Assembly (NCBI GenBank): GCA_019279435.1
Contig: JAAALK010000285.1
Location: 71,098,249-71,162,248 of the forward strand
Length of the DNA: 64,000 nt
Direction of reading: 5' to 3'
Origin: Zizania palustris
Taxonomy: Eukaryota; Streptophyta; Magnoliopsida; Poales; Poaceae
Shown: piece by piece, positions 52,654-64,000 of the stretch
How the letters are laid out: every line of letters begins with the position of its first letter
How positions within the stretch are numbered: the first letter of the stretch is position 1
Made by a program: the position numbers and the translations under genes
Notes under the pieces: model-generated
Seen by the model: only the letters and a program-made list of their open reading frames with translations
What the model was told of the DNA's origin: nothing
Database searches by the model: none

Positions 52654-54890
52654 TTTTGGCACTCCCGCCGAACTCCGTCCTGACATGGGATGAATTAGAA
52701 CAGAAATTCCATGACTACTTTTATACGAGTGAGACATAACTTAGGCTCTCACACTTGACATCGGTTAGGCATAACTCTAACGAGGGCGTCTCTGAGTATA
52801 TCAAGCGTTTTAGGGACAATAGAAACCGATGTTTTAGTCTTAATAATTCAGAAAGGGATTTGGCGGATCTAGCTTTTAGCGGGTTGCGTTCCGAGATTAA
52901 ATAAAAATTAGACAACCAGAACTTTTTAGAGGTTAGCCAAGTCTTGCAACAAGCTCTGGTCTAGAAAGGCCGAGCTAAAGATAAAAAATTTATTAAGACG
53001 TTTAACAAGCCTAAGGCCAAAATCCACGTCATGGAACACTCCGACGAGGAAGAGTTAGGACAAGAGGATTCGACCGTCATGTGTGCAACTGAATGGGTTT
53101 GGAACGCTAAGAGTAAACCTATCACTTGCTCCGAGTTACGGCCGTCGCCCACCCAGAATCGGCCTAGTGAGATCAAGTACTCATTTGACATAACTAAGTG
53201 TGATAAAATATTTGATTTTCTCTTGAAGAACCAGCTTCTCAGATTGCCTAAAGGCTAGGTCATTCCATCTGCCGATGAGTTGAAGAAACATCCATATTGT
53301 AAGTGGCATGATTCACATTCACATAATACTAATGACTGCAATGTTTTTCGACGGCATGTTCAATCAGCCATAGAAGGACGATTGAAAATAGACCACAATC
53401 CCAAGATGAAGCTAGACAATGATCCCTTCCCCATCAACACCGTCGACCTTGATGAGAAGAAGATGTTGATTCGGCCAGAACAGGCTGAGTCAACTAAAGG
53501 GAAGGCAGTAATTGTTGGAGAACCGCGCACACACACCCTCATACCTAAAAACCCCGAAGTGGGAGTGTGGAAGCAAAATGTTATCATTCTATCGGCTAGG
53601 GATCGCAAGAAGCCGAAGGTAACATATAAGATGTTGTTGAACAAGAACCAAAGAAAAGCCAAGGAAACAGGCCCCCACGCCAAAAAACTAAGGCAGCCAA
53701 GGGGCCCAAGGCATTCGGAGGATGGCTTCGGACCATATTGGCGAGCCCTCCGCATGGCGGCTTCGGACCACAGTGGCCGAACCCACCGCACCTTGACTCC
53801 AGGCCATAGTGGCCTAACACCCCCTGTGGCGGCTTCGGACCTCAGTGGCTGAACCCCCAGTACGGTGGCTTTGGACCCCAGTGGCCGAGCCCCACACAGA
53901 GCGAGTTCGGCCCTCAATGGCCAAAACCTGCACCACTCTGGATGAGCCCTTCGGTACGAGGCTTAGGCCCACACTGGCCGAATGTACCTCCAGCTTGGCA
54001 GGACCCCTCACTGATATGGTTCGAGACACCGTCGACTGTGCCAAACCCCCTCTGGGTAATGGGTTCGGCTCACAATGGGCAAAGCCACTGGAGCCACCGA
54101 TGCGCTATGCCTTATTTTCCTTCGGAGTATTATGAATGGCAGGGACAGGCAGACGCGGCGGAGGGAGGCATCGTCCACAGGCTGTCCGTGGTACCTCCAA
54201 AGAAACTCGTTTAGAACGAAGTTGAATAATATGGGCACAAAGAGGCAAAGGACAGGGAGACCGAAGCTATCACAGTCAGAGTAGGGTCTCAAGAAGTCCT
54301 AGTCCTGAAGGCCCCGTCGCCGAAGTCTGACGGAGGTAAGTCCCCTACTTCGGCCGAAGCCTGATGGAGGTAAGTCCCCTACTCTGGCCGAAGCCTGTGC
54401 CGGAGCCTGGTCCGATCGATCGAATGAGGCCGGTCCGATTGCCGGGGTCCATAGCGAAGGCCCCTCTGAATACAGAATGCGCAAGGCCGAGATGGACAGT
54501 ACCACTTCGGCCAAAGTTAATAGGAACCAAGCAGTGGCACCCGACACCAAGCCAAAACCATCTTGGGCACCTCCAAGTGTGTCCAAATCACAAAAGAGGC
54601 ATCTGCAACGACTACGTGCACAGGAGATGTGTGAGAACAAGGCCGAGGACGAGCGAGACACTATTTTTGAAGAAATCCACCCTCGATCAACGACAAGACA
54701 GGTATGGAGGATGAAGCCGATTGAGATAACCAACCCGACTCCTAGCCCGAGCGACGACGATGACGACATGCTCGACGATGACTACTCGCCCGTCTCCGAG
54801 GGGCCGACATCCCAGGTGATGGACATCAATGTCGTCACGCTACCCGCCGAGTTTGCCCTTCCACAGGACAAGGCCGAGGTCGCCTAGTTG
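52654..54890 (+). pseudogene. Gag C-terminal part of Gypsy element A, with a FGPQWP-like repeat region
   Basis: Gag coding resumes after solo LTR B (WDELEQKFHDYFYTSE near 52685, EGVSEYIKRFRD near 52790, DLADLAFSGL near 52860). Then comes the His/Cys motif KKHPYCKWHDSHSHNTNDC (53283-53338), which is typical of Ogre/Tat gag. From about 53745 to 54000 a degenerate repeat encodes GFGPQWP-NPP-type units in one frame. An acidic stretch (SDDDDDMLDDDY, about 54746) precedes the protease. Stops at about 52737, 52902, 52962 and 53257 and several shifts break the frame. Gag would form the particle. Confidence 0.75.
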
Positions 54891-54959
54891 AACCTCGGCC
54901 CGCACAACGCTATTTTTGAGAAGCATGATGACTCGTCCCACCATCTGAAGCCTCTCTAC

Positions 54960-55260
54960 GTCAGAGGTCACATTGACGGAAAGCCGATTTCCTAGATGCT
55001 TGTTGACAGTGGTGCCACTGTTAACCTAATGCCTTACTCGATGTTGAAGAAACTTGGAAGGGACAAGGATGATCTGAAGAAGACCAACTTGATGCTCAAC
55101 GGCTTCAACGGCAAGAGTTCCGAGGCCAAGGCCGTGCTCTCCATGGAGTTGATAGTAGGCAACAAGACATTGCCAACAACATTCTTCGTCGTCAATGTAC
55201 AAGGTAACTATAACGTGCTGCTAGGGCGCGACTGGATTCATGCGAACTGATGCATTCCTT
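54960..55260 (+). pseudogene. Protease of Gypsy element A
   Basis: Encodes MLVDSGATVNLMPYSMLKKL (from 54996) with the catalytic DSGA. An ILGRDW-like end appears as VLLGRDWIHAN at about 55215-55247, the standard retropepsin layout. A stop lies just before it (at about 54993) and another after it (55248-55250). It would cleave the Gag-Pol polyprotein. Confidence 0.85.
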
Positions 55261-55479
55261 CTACTTTGCACCAATGCCTAATTTACTGGGACGACGATGA
55301 AGTAGAGGTCATACCCACAGACACTTCGGCCCAAGTGGCATTGGCCGATGTGTTCATCGATGTCGTTCACAACAAAGTAGAATGTCTATCTGGTAGAGAT
55401 CTTTCAGGTTACGATTTTGTCAGCGTGTCCGGAGGATGTTTTGTACCAGTGTCTGTAAAGCCAGCTGGTGTAACATGGC

Positions 55480-56771
55480 TATTTTTGTATTAGTAGTCAT
55501 GTCTAGCAAGAGTAATCTGGATTGGCTAAAGTCTCGGGTATAGCAGTATCGGTCTACTAAAGATGGTATTGCTGAGGCCATCGAGGATTTTAGCGAAGTA
55601 GAGAAATTGGGACAAGGTTTTGCGTTGGCCGATCCTTTAGAAGAAGTTGACATAGGAGATGGTAGCATCCCGAGGCCGACTTTTGTAAACCAACTTTTGC
55701 AGCCTGATGAAAAGGCCGAAGTAATAAAGTTGCTTCGGTCGTATGTCGATTGTTTCACATCGGAGTATAGCGAGATGCCAGGACTAAGCCACGAGCTCAT
55801 GGAGCATTGGTTACCTGTCAAGTCTGGATTTAGGCCTTATAAACAACCTCCTCATCACTTTAATTCGGCCATCTATGACCGAGTTAAAGAAGAAGTGGAA
55901 TGACTGCTTAAAGCTGAATTTATTAGGCCATGCAGGTATGCAGAATGGGTCGCTAACATTGTACCTGTAGAAAAGAAAGGGAGCGGCAAAATACGAGTTT
56001 GTATTGATTTCGGGGATCTGAACAAGGCTACTCCGAAGGACGAGTATCCGATGCTGATAGCCGACATGCTAATAAACGATGCTTCTAGACACAGGGTACT
56101 AAGTTTTCTTGATGGCAATGCTGGTTATAATCAAATCTTTATGGCCGAAGAGGACGTCTACAAGACAGCCTTTCGATGCCCTGGTTTTGTCGGTTTATTC
56201 GAGTGGATCGTTGACTTTTGGTTTAAAGAATGCTGGCGCTACGTATCAACGTGCTATGAACTTGATCTTCCATGACTTGCTAGGAGTTATGTTAGAAGTT
56301 TACATTGATGATGTTGTAGTCAAATCGGACGCTATGGGGAACCATTTAGCTGATTTGAAAGTTGCTTTTGATAGGATGCGACAGTGCAGCTTAAAAATGA
56401 ACCCACTCAAGTGTGCTTTTGGCGTGTCGGCGGGAAAGTTCTTAGGTTTCATTATTCATGAAAGAGGCATAGAGATTGAACCTAAGAGGCTTGAGAAAAT
56501 TAGAAACGTTGTAGCGCTGACATGCAAGAAAGATGTGCACAAGTTGCTAGGCAAGATGAATTATTTGCGTCGCTTCATATCTAACTTGTCGGGCAAGATT
56601 GATGCCTTTGTCCCTATACTCCGGCTAAAGAATGAGGTTGAGTTCACTTGGGGGGCAAGACAGCAAAGCGCCTTTGAGAAGATCAAAAAGTGCTTGTCAT
56701 TGCCACCCGTGGTGAGAGCACCCAAAGCCGGGATTATGTTCCGGCTATACATTGTGCTGAAGATAGCGTAA
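55480..56771 (+). pseudogene. Reverse transcriptase of Gypsy element A
   Basis: Includes an N-terminal FRPYKQPP stretch (about 55830), FIRPCRYAEWVANIVPVEKK, RVCIDFGDLNKATPKDEYPM (about 55993-56050), SFLDGNAGYNQI, then after a frameshift near 56190 FGLKNAGATYQRAMN and the catalytic YIDDVVVKSD at about 56300-56330, LKCAFGVSAGKFLGF and the thumb. An in-frame stop at 55901-55903 also breaks it. RT converts element RNA into cDNA. Confidence 0.85.
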
Positions 56772-57680
56772 TCGGGGTCGTGCTAACCCAGGAGGTAGAA
56801 GAAAAAGAGTACATCATCACGTTCTTGAGCCGCCGTCTGCTGGACGCCGAGACCAGGTACGCGTTTGTAGAATGTTTATGTTTATCACTTTACTACGCGT
56901 GTACCAAATTACGCCACTATCTTCTCCCTACTAAATGTGTTGTCGTTTGCCAAAACGATGTTATAAAGCACATGTTGCAAAAGCCGATTCTATGTGGAAG
57001 AATCAAAAAGTGGGCTTACGCTTTAATTGAATATGATTTGGCCTATGAACCCCTAAAAGCTATGAAAGGCCAAATTGTAGCCAACTTTATAGTTGACCAC
57101 CACATATATATCAGTTGGAGTAACAATGTTGCTTTAATTGAGGTTGTACTGTGGAAACTTTACTTTGATGGTTCATCTTGCAAAAATGGCAAGGTGTTGG
57201 AGTAGTTTTCATATCACTTAATGGAGCGCACTTTGAAACTTCGGCTCGTTTAGAATTTTCCTCTACCAATAACCAAGTTGAATATGAGGCCTTACTGCTA
57301 GGGCTTGAATTGTTGGAATCCATGGGTGTTAAACATGTTCATGCGCATGGTGATTCCCTTTTAGTGGTGCAACAAGTCGCTAAGAGTGCCTAATGTTTTA
57401 ATGGTTTGCTAAACAGCTACTTGGATAAGTGCCTAGACATAGTTGCTACTTTTGATGACTTCAAAATTTCTCATGTGTCAAGAGAGGCCAATTCAGTTGC
57501 AAATGATTTGGCTCAGCAAGCATCTGGCTATCAAGTGAGGAGAGGAAAATTTTTTTTACGAGAAAAGCCAATGTTTGGTCTCACTGCCGAAGCCGGTGAC
57601 TTTGAACAGGCACACCCTCTGGGTTGGACCCCTCCGGCCGCTGGAGATTACCACGCGCCGAGGCCCTGGGGCCAGAGATA
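56740..57680 (+). pseudogene. Two RNase H domains of Gypsy element A
   Basis: First domain: EDSVIGVVLTQEVEEKE and SRRLLDAETRYAFVECLCLSLYY (about 56757-56920), the domain usually attached to Gypsy RT. Second domain, from about 57155: LYFDGSSCKNGKG, then after a frameshift VVFISLNGAHFE, NNQVEYEALLLGLELL, HGDSLLVVQQV and SREANSVANDLAQQASGY (about 57480). A second RNase H between the first and integrase is the known hallmark of the Tat lineage. Stops at 57203 and 57391 show decay. Coding ends near 57680 with no integrase after it. Confidence 0.8.
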
Positions 57681-58142
57681 AGTACGTAATAGATTGCTAT
57701 CGCCTTGTTACTTTGCCTGTGAAGTATCCGTTAATCTACGTAATAGATTACTTTCGCCTTGTTACTTCGCCTGTGAAGTATCCGCTAATCTGCGTAATAG
57801 ATTGCTACCTTCACCACTAGTGCAACACTTAGCAGAATTCGGTCCTTGGGCTGAATTGGTACTTTGAAACACCTCTGTTGCAGGTTTTCCATGTTCGGAG
57901 CCACTCCGCCCGAGGTGTCCGGAGTTGGGAGACCGGTTTCGGGGGTTGCCAGAACACACTTCGGCGAGGTTGCTGCTTCGACCGCATGCCAACACGCTTT
58001 GCCAATAGACTTCGCCATGATAGGCTTCGCCACGCTTGTACTCTACTCCGGACTAAGTCGCACTCGTGCATTGCACCTAAGTCATTTCTCTGTATCTTAC
58101 TGTATTGGAGACTTTACGCCGAACCTCATTGTTCGTAGGTGA
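57681..58142. other. Noncoding interval after element A, no integrase or LTR recognised
   Basis: It begins with a 54-bp tandem repeat and continues with mixed sequence up to the Sirevirus LTR at 58143. It is CTTCG-rich from about 57870. I could not match it to any other LTR in the window. It may be element A's 3' region after deletion, or another fragment. Confidence 0.4.
57684..57805. repeat. 54-bp tandem repeat, about 2.3 copies
   Basis: Units start at 57684, 57738 and 57792 and contain CGTAATAGATT and CGCCTTGTTACTT-CCTGTGAAGTATCCG. It lies directly after the second RNase H. Confidence 0.85.
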
Positions 58143-59808
58143 TGTAGGACCGAAAGTAGTGACCAGAGGGGGGGTGAATGGGCGCCTACAAATTCTTTCG
58201 AATCAATGGCCAGCTCCCAACACCCAACGCACCTCAACAGGAACGTAGCAAAACATATCAAAGGTACTAAAAATAATCTAGCATAAAAACGATCAGTGTC
58301 CTAATCAGAAAGACACCAACACAGTGCTTAAATGCAGACTAAAATAACTCACAACATTAATGACATTCCAACAAAACTTTCATCAAATCATAGCAAAAAC
58401 ATCTGGCACATAAAACTATCCATTGTTCACTGACATTCCATCCAACACAAGGTCAACAAGAGTCTAATGAGAAGCACACTATTTAACACATCTAATCATG
58501 ACAGGAATTTAATTCAGTAAGCACACATTCATCACAAATTAAATGATAAACACTACCGAAGCAGATGTATAAAAGAACTCAAATATTCAATCCAAAATAC
58601 TGCAGATGCTCATCAAAACTTGAAATAGGAGATTAAATTTGTGCTACAAGATGAATAGAACTAACCTCAATTTTTTAGCCTGATGTTTTGGACGAAGTTG
58701 CTGCTTCTCCTGTCCTGGCGCTGTTGCAAGCCAAGCAAAAGGCTTCCCGACCCGCGTGTGCCTGGCTGTGCGCTAATGCCGTAGAGGGCTTCGGTTTCTT
58801 CACTCGCCGCACAGCTCCCAGTGCTACCGCACGCGAGGATCCACGCAGCAGTTGTAGCTGCTACTGCGCTCCACATGCCACCAGCGCTGCTGCGCGTAGC
58901 TGCCGTGCTAGCTACTAGCTGCCTCCCACGCACGCTGCCCCACGCAAGGCTGCTGCTAGCACGCGCCTAGCCTGCCACGCTAGATGTTGTTGCCGCTGCT
59001 AGGCAGCGCAGAAACAACAGCTTGACCGTGCGCTGCGTGCGGATGAATCAGCCGGAGAAACCAACGCCGGAGAAGAAAAATAAAATATGGCGGCGGAGAG
59101 AAATTTCTGGATAAACAATAGTTTGGCGGTGGCACACAAAACTGGAACAGGGTGGATGAACTCTGGTTTTTTAATCTGATTGAGTTAACCCTAACCATAG
59201 GGATTGGGGCCCTATTTATAGGCAACCCAATAGACTAGGAAAAATACCAAAAGACCCTTAGGGTTTTACAAATGCTGAAATAAAATGGAAAAGACCAAAA
59301 TACCCTTAGGATTTTTTATAGACTCGACTGACAGACTGTGGGCCTAAAGGCAAAATAGTAAAATCCTAAATACATATGACTTGTCTTGATGCGGAGCTTT
59401 CGTAGTAGCTACGGCTTCGCCTCAGAACGGTCAGATCCAAGACCAGCGGTCGTCAGTTTTGTGCCAAAACTTACAAAGCGTCCACCGTATTCGCACCGGG
59501 TACCCAGATTGGGTCGGCCCGATTCCACAGCTCCCTCAGCCCGGCAATCGCTCGCCGCCCGTGTACCTGAGTCAATCCTGGTCAACAGACCAGTGGATCC
59601 TCTGCTGCTCCTAGCCCATGTACTCGGATTGGGCCAGCCCGACTTTGTGGCCCCTCTGCCCGACAGTCGCTCGTTGCCCGTGTACCAGAGTCACATGCGG
59701 CCCAGACACAGCAGGTCTTCTCTTCTCTTCATGTCCTCTTGACTCTCTTTGACAATCACTCATCACATCTAGAGCCATGATGCCCATGCTCTTCAACATG
59801 GCTCCTCA
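58143..59808 (-). mobile_element. 3' LTR of Sirevirus F
   Basis: It begins TGTAGGACCGAAAGTAGTG, equivalent to TGTTGGACCGGAAACGGCG of the other family, and ends GGCTCCTCA. Minus-strand TATA box (TATAAATA) at about 59213-59220. It is followed by ATCTCCCCCTTGATGAGTGC, the reversed PPT. Confidence 0.9.
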
Positions 59809-61200
59809 ATCTCCCCCTTGATGAGTGCATTGTAAACACTCTCTTCATCAACTCTTCAGAACCTACAAAACACGTGGAAACACAAAAAGAAAACACAAGA
59901 ATACAGAAAGAAGAAAATAAAACAAAAGGTTTAACCCTAATGACCAAAAACCGAACAAAAAGCAAGAAAACGGTCATTGTGGTTAAACACAAATAAAAGA
60001 CTCAAAAACCAGTGCGATCTCAGAATTATCAACAAGGACAACCAAAGAGTATGGCAAAAGAGACTAAAAACTCCCCCTGAAACATCCCAGAGAAAGCCAA
60101 AAACTCCCCCTAAACTCTTCTAAAAGATCGAGTAACCCAAAATTTCTCCCTCGTGTTGACAATTGGACTCATGAAGTGAGACTAAATGCACTCTAAAGAG
60201 ACATAGACACAAACTCCCCCTAAAATGCAGCTCCCCCACAAAATATGCAATGAATGCAACTAGGGTGCAGGTGGAGTGTAAAAAGCATGCTTCTCAGATA
60301 TGATTGACTGCAATTACAACATCTAGTAGGTATAGCAAAAGACATACTGTCTAAGATACATGGCATGATCAGTGCAACATATGAATATCTAAAGAAAGTC
60401 ATTAGCATGCATTTTCAATTTTTGCAAACAAAAGCATCACCACATTTTCTAGTCGACAAGCAAGGTAAGGCATGAGATGCAAAAACTAGCTAATATCTAC
60501 CAAGATAAGCATTGTACAGAACAAAGTGCTTCAGCAAACTTGTTTCTTTTTAATTTTCAGGCTTTTTCTTTTCCTTTTTCATTTTTTCCAGGGGTTATTT
60601 GCATGTCATACTTATGCTAACCGACCATATCAAGCCTAGGCCAGAACTAGACCATTAGAAGCTTAAGACATTGATCTTGGTATACATTACACTGTCCTAG
60701 TTCATACCAAAGTGCTATGGTAAGCAGTCCAGAACAATGCAATGCGACAAAGCAAACTCACCTGGATCTTTTCAAATTATGCATAAAAAGGCATGGAATT
60801 TTCATTTTTCTGATTTTTATCATTTTTATAGCACATTTTCCATGTTAAAGCATATAGAAGTCCAAGTTGCATATCTGCATCTAACTAAGGATCTAGCTAC
60901 AAGGCATGTAACAGATAGTAGAAGCATTCAGCCTACACATGCTAGTTACGTGAAGCAATGGTGATCATTTTTCAATTTTAAAGCATAAAAGCCATGCATA
61001 TGACAAATATCAAACATATCATGTGAACTGAAGCAAAACATGATCATCGACAGGTATTCAAAAGCATGTACTAGCTAGAATAAGTAAAGCAGATCAATCA
61101 TATAACAGAAGCAAGCTCAAAGTGTGATATGTGAAAATGCATGATATGAACTCACACAAAAAGACTCAAGAAAAGAGTAAAGAAGAAAGAAAACTGACTT
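59809..61200 (-). other. Sirevirus F 3' noncoding region with repeated polypurine tracts
   Basis: Next to the terminal tract (59809-59820), further ACTCCCCCT motifs (polypurine on the minus strand) occur at about 60070, 60105, 60213 and 60230. No open frame of interest, so no envelope-like gene is seen. This matches the layout at 27926-29032. Confidence 0.7.
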
Positions 61201-62830
61201 AAAATATCCGAAAAAGGATACACAACTCCCAAATCCCCTCGCAAACGCTCAAAAGTAGACTAATCTAGAGGTTTGGTGAAAATGTCAGCCAACTGATGAT
61301 GGGTATCAACATGAACAAGGTTAATGACACCTTTCTCATATTGATCCCTTAGAAAGTGAAAGCGCACATCAATATGTTTGGTTTTTGAATGAAGACATGG
61401 GTTTTTCCCTACACTATCGCGCTGGTACTGTCACAAATCAAAGGTACTCTGGAAGGGAAGAACAACCCAAAATCTCTCAATGTGGAAATCATCCAAACCA
61501 ACTGTGAGCAGCAGCTAGCAGCAGCTACATACTCAGCGTCTGTGGTAGAAAACACAACTCTAGATTGCTTACGCGAAGACCAAGAAACAAGCGAAGAACC
61601 AAGAAACTAGCAAGTACCGGAAGTCGACTTGCGATCCTAGCCGACACCCACCAAAGTCAGTGTCGGAAAAGCCAGATAAATCAAGAGACAATGATGCTGA
61701 ATAATAGAGACCTAGATCAGGCGCATAGGTAAGGTACATGAATATGCGCTTGACAGCCTGCCAGTGAGACGCGCGTGGTGAAGACTGGAAGCGCGCGCAC
61801 AATCCCATGACAAACTAAATGTCTGGCCTCATCGCCATCAAGTATAGCAGCGATCCGATCAACCCTCGATACTCTCTCTCGTTGACCTTGACGCCGCTCT
61901 CGTCCTTGTCCAGGCCCCCAGATGTACCCATTGGGGTCATTTGAGGCTTCAGCTCTCCACCAAAGTCAAACTTCTTCAGCATGTCCCGCGTGTACTTGCT
62001 CTGGTGGATGAAGATGTCGTCCTTGGTCTGCTTGATCTGGAGCCCTAGGAAGTACTTGAGCTCACCCATGAGGCTCATCTCAAACTCGTTATGCATCTGC
62101 TCAGAAAACTTGGACACAAGCTCATTAGTAGAACCACCAAAAATAATGTCGTCCACGTAAATCTGAGCAATCAAGAAGTCTGAGCCAACTCTGAGCAAGA
62201 AAATAGTCTTGTCCACAGAACCCATCACAAAGCCACTCCCCAACAAAAACTGCTTTAGACGGTCATACCAAGCCCTGGGGGCTTGCTTCAGACCATATAA
62301 AGCTTTTTGCAACTTGAAAACATGTCGAGGAATCTTAGGGTTCTCAAAACCGGGGGCTTCCTAACATAGACCTCCTCCTCTATGTATCCGTTCAGAAAGG
62401 CACTCTTGACATCCATTTGAAAAAGCTTAAAACCTTTAGAAACAGAAAATGCCAAAAGAATGTGAATGGACTCAAGACGGACAACACGAGCGAAGGTCTC
62501 CTCAAAGTCAATACCCTCTTTCTGGCAAAAACCCTGGGAAACTAATCAAGCTTTGTTGCGCACCACAACCCCATCTTCACCTTGCTTGTTCTTAAACACC
62601 CACTTGGTGCCTATATGGTTGCATCCAGGTGGCAGCTTCACTAGTGTGCAAATCCGATTGCGAACAAAGTTCTCAAGCTCTTCTTGCATGGCGTTTATCC
62701 AATTTGCATCAGAAAGAGCATGAGAGACATCTTTGGGCTCAAAAGAGACAACAAACGCAGACTCAACAAAAACAGCGAGCGAGGTCAACAGAAGAACGCA
62801 ACGTTCTCTCAGAAAGATCATCGATGATGA
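61201..62830 (-). pseudogene. RT and RNase H of Sirevirus F
   Basis: Minus-strand coding: WINAMQEELENFVRNRICTL (about 62680-62740) and GTKWVFKNKQGEDG (about 62560-62605) begin the RT. The palm YVDDIIFGGSTNELVSKF lies at about 62110-62165, and MGELKYFLGLQIKQTKDDIF follows to 61815. After stops near 61809, RNase H is seen as SDTDFGGC (about 61640) and an AEYVAAAS-like stretch at about 61520. Frameshifts near 62350-62550 and several stops interrupt it. Same function as the RT of the Sirevirus at 26201-27925. Confidence 0.8.
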
Positions 62831-64000
62831 GCTCTAAGGGGTGATCACGCTGAACTGCTCGGGATCCTAGGTGATCTGAAGTCACCTCACCGGAGTCAGC
62901 AACTAGCACCTCTGGACTCGATTGAGGGGGTTCGATCAAAGTGGAAGAAGTGATCAGAGGTCCGCCTTCATCCTCAGTCGAAGTCTTAGAAGGTGTGGGG
63001 TCTGCAGGCTGTGCAGAAGGCCCACCCTCATCAACAGCAGGAGCGTCATCATCTTCCTCTAAGATGGACTCTCCAAGCTCACCATCTCAAAAAAAGTCAA
63101 AAGGAGTCAACGAAGGCATGGACTCATCAAAAGAAACCTCGCAAGTCTCGACAAGCTGCTGGGAGTCGAGGTTCCAAACACGGAAGCCTCGAGAATGCAA
63201 AGCATAACCAAGAAAAACTCCATCCCAGAAATGAGACTAAAACTTGTCCAAGTGCCCTCCCTTCTTTAGCACAAAGCACTTGCAGCCAAATGCTCGCAAG
63301 TGACTAACCTTGGGCTGTCTGCCAAACTGCAACTCATATGACGTCTTACCTAAGTAAGCTCCAAGAAAAATGCGGCTGGCCAGATAGCAAGTCGTGTTCA
63401 TGGCTTTAGCCCAAAAACGCCTAGGAGTCCTATGCTTATCGAGCATCATCCTGGCCATCTCGACTAGCGTGCGGTTCTTTCGTTCCACAACGCCGTTCTA
63501 TCGGGGAGTGTAAGGAGCAGAAAACTGGTGCTCAAGACCTTGATCACTACAGAAGCTGACGAACTGAGAGTTCTTGAACTCAGAGCCGTTGTCAGAGCGA
63601 ATTGCTCACATCCGACCATTGTTCTCATTCTTTAGCTTCAAAATAAGGTCATGAACAAACTAAAAAGTCTCATCCTTAGACTCCCAAAAGAAAACCCACG
63701 AGAATCGATAAAAATCATCAACTATCACAAGTGCGTACCACTTCCCACTGATTGAGCGTACCCGAGTTGGACCAATAGTGTCCATCTGTAACAGCTCTCT
63801 CGGGTATGAAGTCATCACCTGGGTCACAGGTGCATGAGAAGCGGCAACCATTTTCCCATGACGATAGGGATGACAAACTAGATCCTTCTCCATCTTAAGC
63901 TTGAACAATCCTCGGATAAGGTCCATAGAGCTTAATCTGACTAGCAGATCAAAGCTCAAATGGCCTAACCTCCTATGCCACTTCCAGAGCTCAAAGGAGG
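62831..64000 (-). pseudogene. Integrase and pre-integrase of Sirevirus F (partial)
   Basis: From the right edge: MSFDLLVRLSSMDLIRGL (63959) and CHPYRHGKM of the pre-integrase zinc-binding motif, LLQMDTIGP (about 63775-63800), VIVDDFYRFSWVFFWESKDE (about 63665-63725), a stop, then SDNGSEFKN-like sequence at about 63570-63600, and after another stop MERKNRTLVEMARMMLDKHR (63488) with the catalytic Glu, TSYELQFGRQPKVSHLRAFG. The region 62850-63230 encodes the variable linker to RT. Stops at about 63657, 63498 and 63240 disrupt it. Confidence 0.8.

Larger units (their letters stand above)
36953..58142 (+). mobile_element. Ogre/Tat-like Gypsy element A, old, nested by B and C and truncated
   Basis: Order: LTR end, PBS (37077-37094), gag (37109-38143, then 52654-54200), protease (about 54990), RT (about 55480-56770), RNase H (about 56740-57205), second RNase H (about 57150-57680). 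The two RNase H domains and the gag and PBS type place it in the Tat/Ogre group. No integrase and no 3' LTR are recognisable before the Sirevirus at 58143. Many stops and shifts show it is the oldest layer of this nest. Insertions within it: B at 38144-52653, which itself holds C. Confidence 0.8.
58143..64000 (-). mobile_element. Sirevirus (Copia) element F, minus orientation, running off the window
   Basis: 3' LTR at 58143-59808, polypurine tract at 59809-59820, noncoding 3' region to about 61200, then RNase H, RT, integrase and pre-integrase towards the right edge, all on the minus strand. LTR ends resemble those of the Sirevirus at 20332, but the LTR is 1,666 bp and the middle differs, so it is a related subfamily. 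The left flank is GGTGA; the other end, gag and the 5' LTR are beyond 64000. Confidence 0.93.

Noticed and set aside
58667..58933. Short Cys/Ala-rich open frames
   Set aside because: Inside the LTR of Sirevirus F; no domain and no conservation with the other Sirevirus LTR.

Overview
The window looks like a gene-poor, retrotransposon-rich stretch of a plant nuclear chromosome, most likely a grass. The reasons are a GC-rich, intronless nepenthesin-type aspartic protease gene, a dense nest of LTR retrotransposons of the Sirevirus (Copia), Tat-lineage and Tekay-like (Gypsy) kinds, and AT-rich intergenic DNA. I saw no prokaryotic features, no rRNA or tRNA genes and no CRISPR. All assignments come from reading the sequence; no database was searched.

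Layout. 1-7075: a Tat-lineage Gypsy element (D) with an antisense gene (723-4121) and its 3' LTR (4549-7075). Its left side is cut by a Sirevirus LTR (1-722), and a solo Sirevirus LTR (4770-6795, TSD TTAGT) sits inside its LTR. 7076-13333: host-like DNA with a solo Tat-type LTR (9617-10303, TSD TGTTA) and the only recognisable host gene, an aspartic protease on the minus strand (11091-12560) with two opposite single-base frameshifts. 13334-19391: a degraded Tat element (E), minus orientation, with the same kind of antisense gene, ending at a 100-N assembly gap (19392-19491).

19492-34478: a Tekay-like Gypsy element (H, minus) split by a complete Sirevirus (20332-31051, TSD GATGT). 34479-36952: part of another Tekay-like LTR (G, plus), sitting in the LTR of an old Ogre/Tat-like Gypsy (A). 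A runs from 36953 to about 58142. Its gag is split by a solo Tekay-like LTR (B, 38144-52653, TSD TTTTG), and B is split by a very young Tat element (C, 39178-50887, TSD ATGGG, LTRs apparently identical). 58143-64000: the 3' two-thirds of another Sirevirus (F, minus), running off the window. The nesting order is A > G > H > Sirevirus and A > B > C.

The most interesting material is in the three Tat elements C, D and E. Each carries, between integrase and 3' LTR, a large gene on the strand opposite to gag-pol. It has its own TATA box 102-122 bp before the ATG. In C it has five exons joined by canonical GT/AG introns that predict about 1,129 residues if one 1-nt deletion is discounted. The Tat LTRs share a terminal hairpin with compensatory base changes, and tandem repeats lie between the antisense gene and integrase. 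Several frameshifts, including those in the host protease and in the young element C, are single-base changes, several of them in short homopolymer runs, so consensus errors must be separated from real decay.
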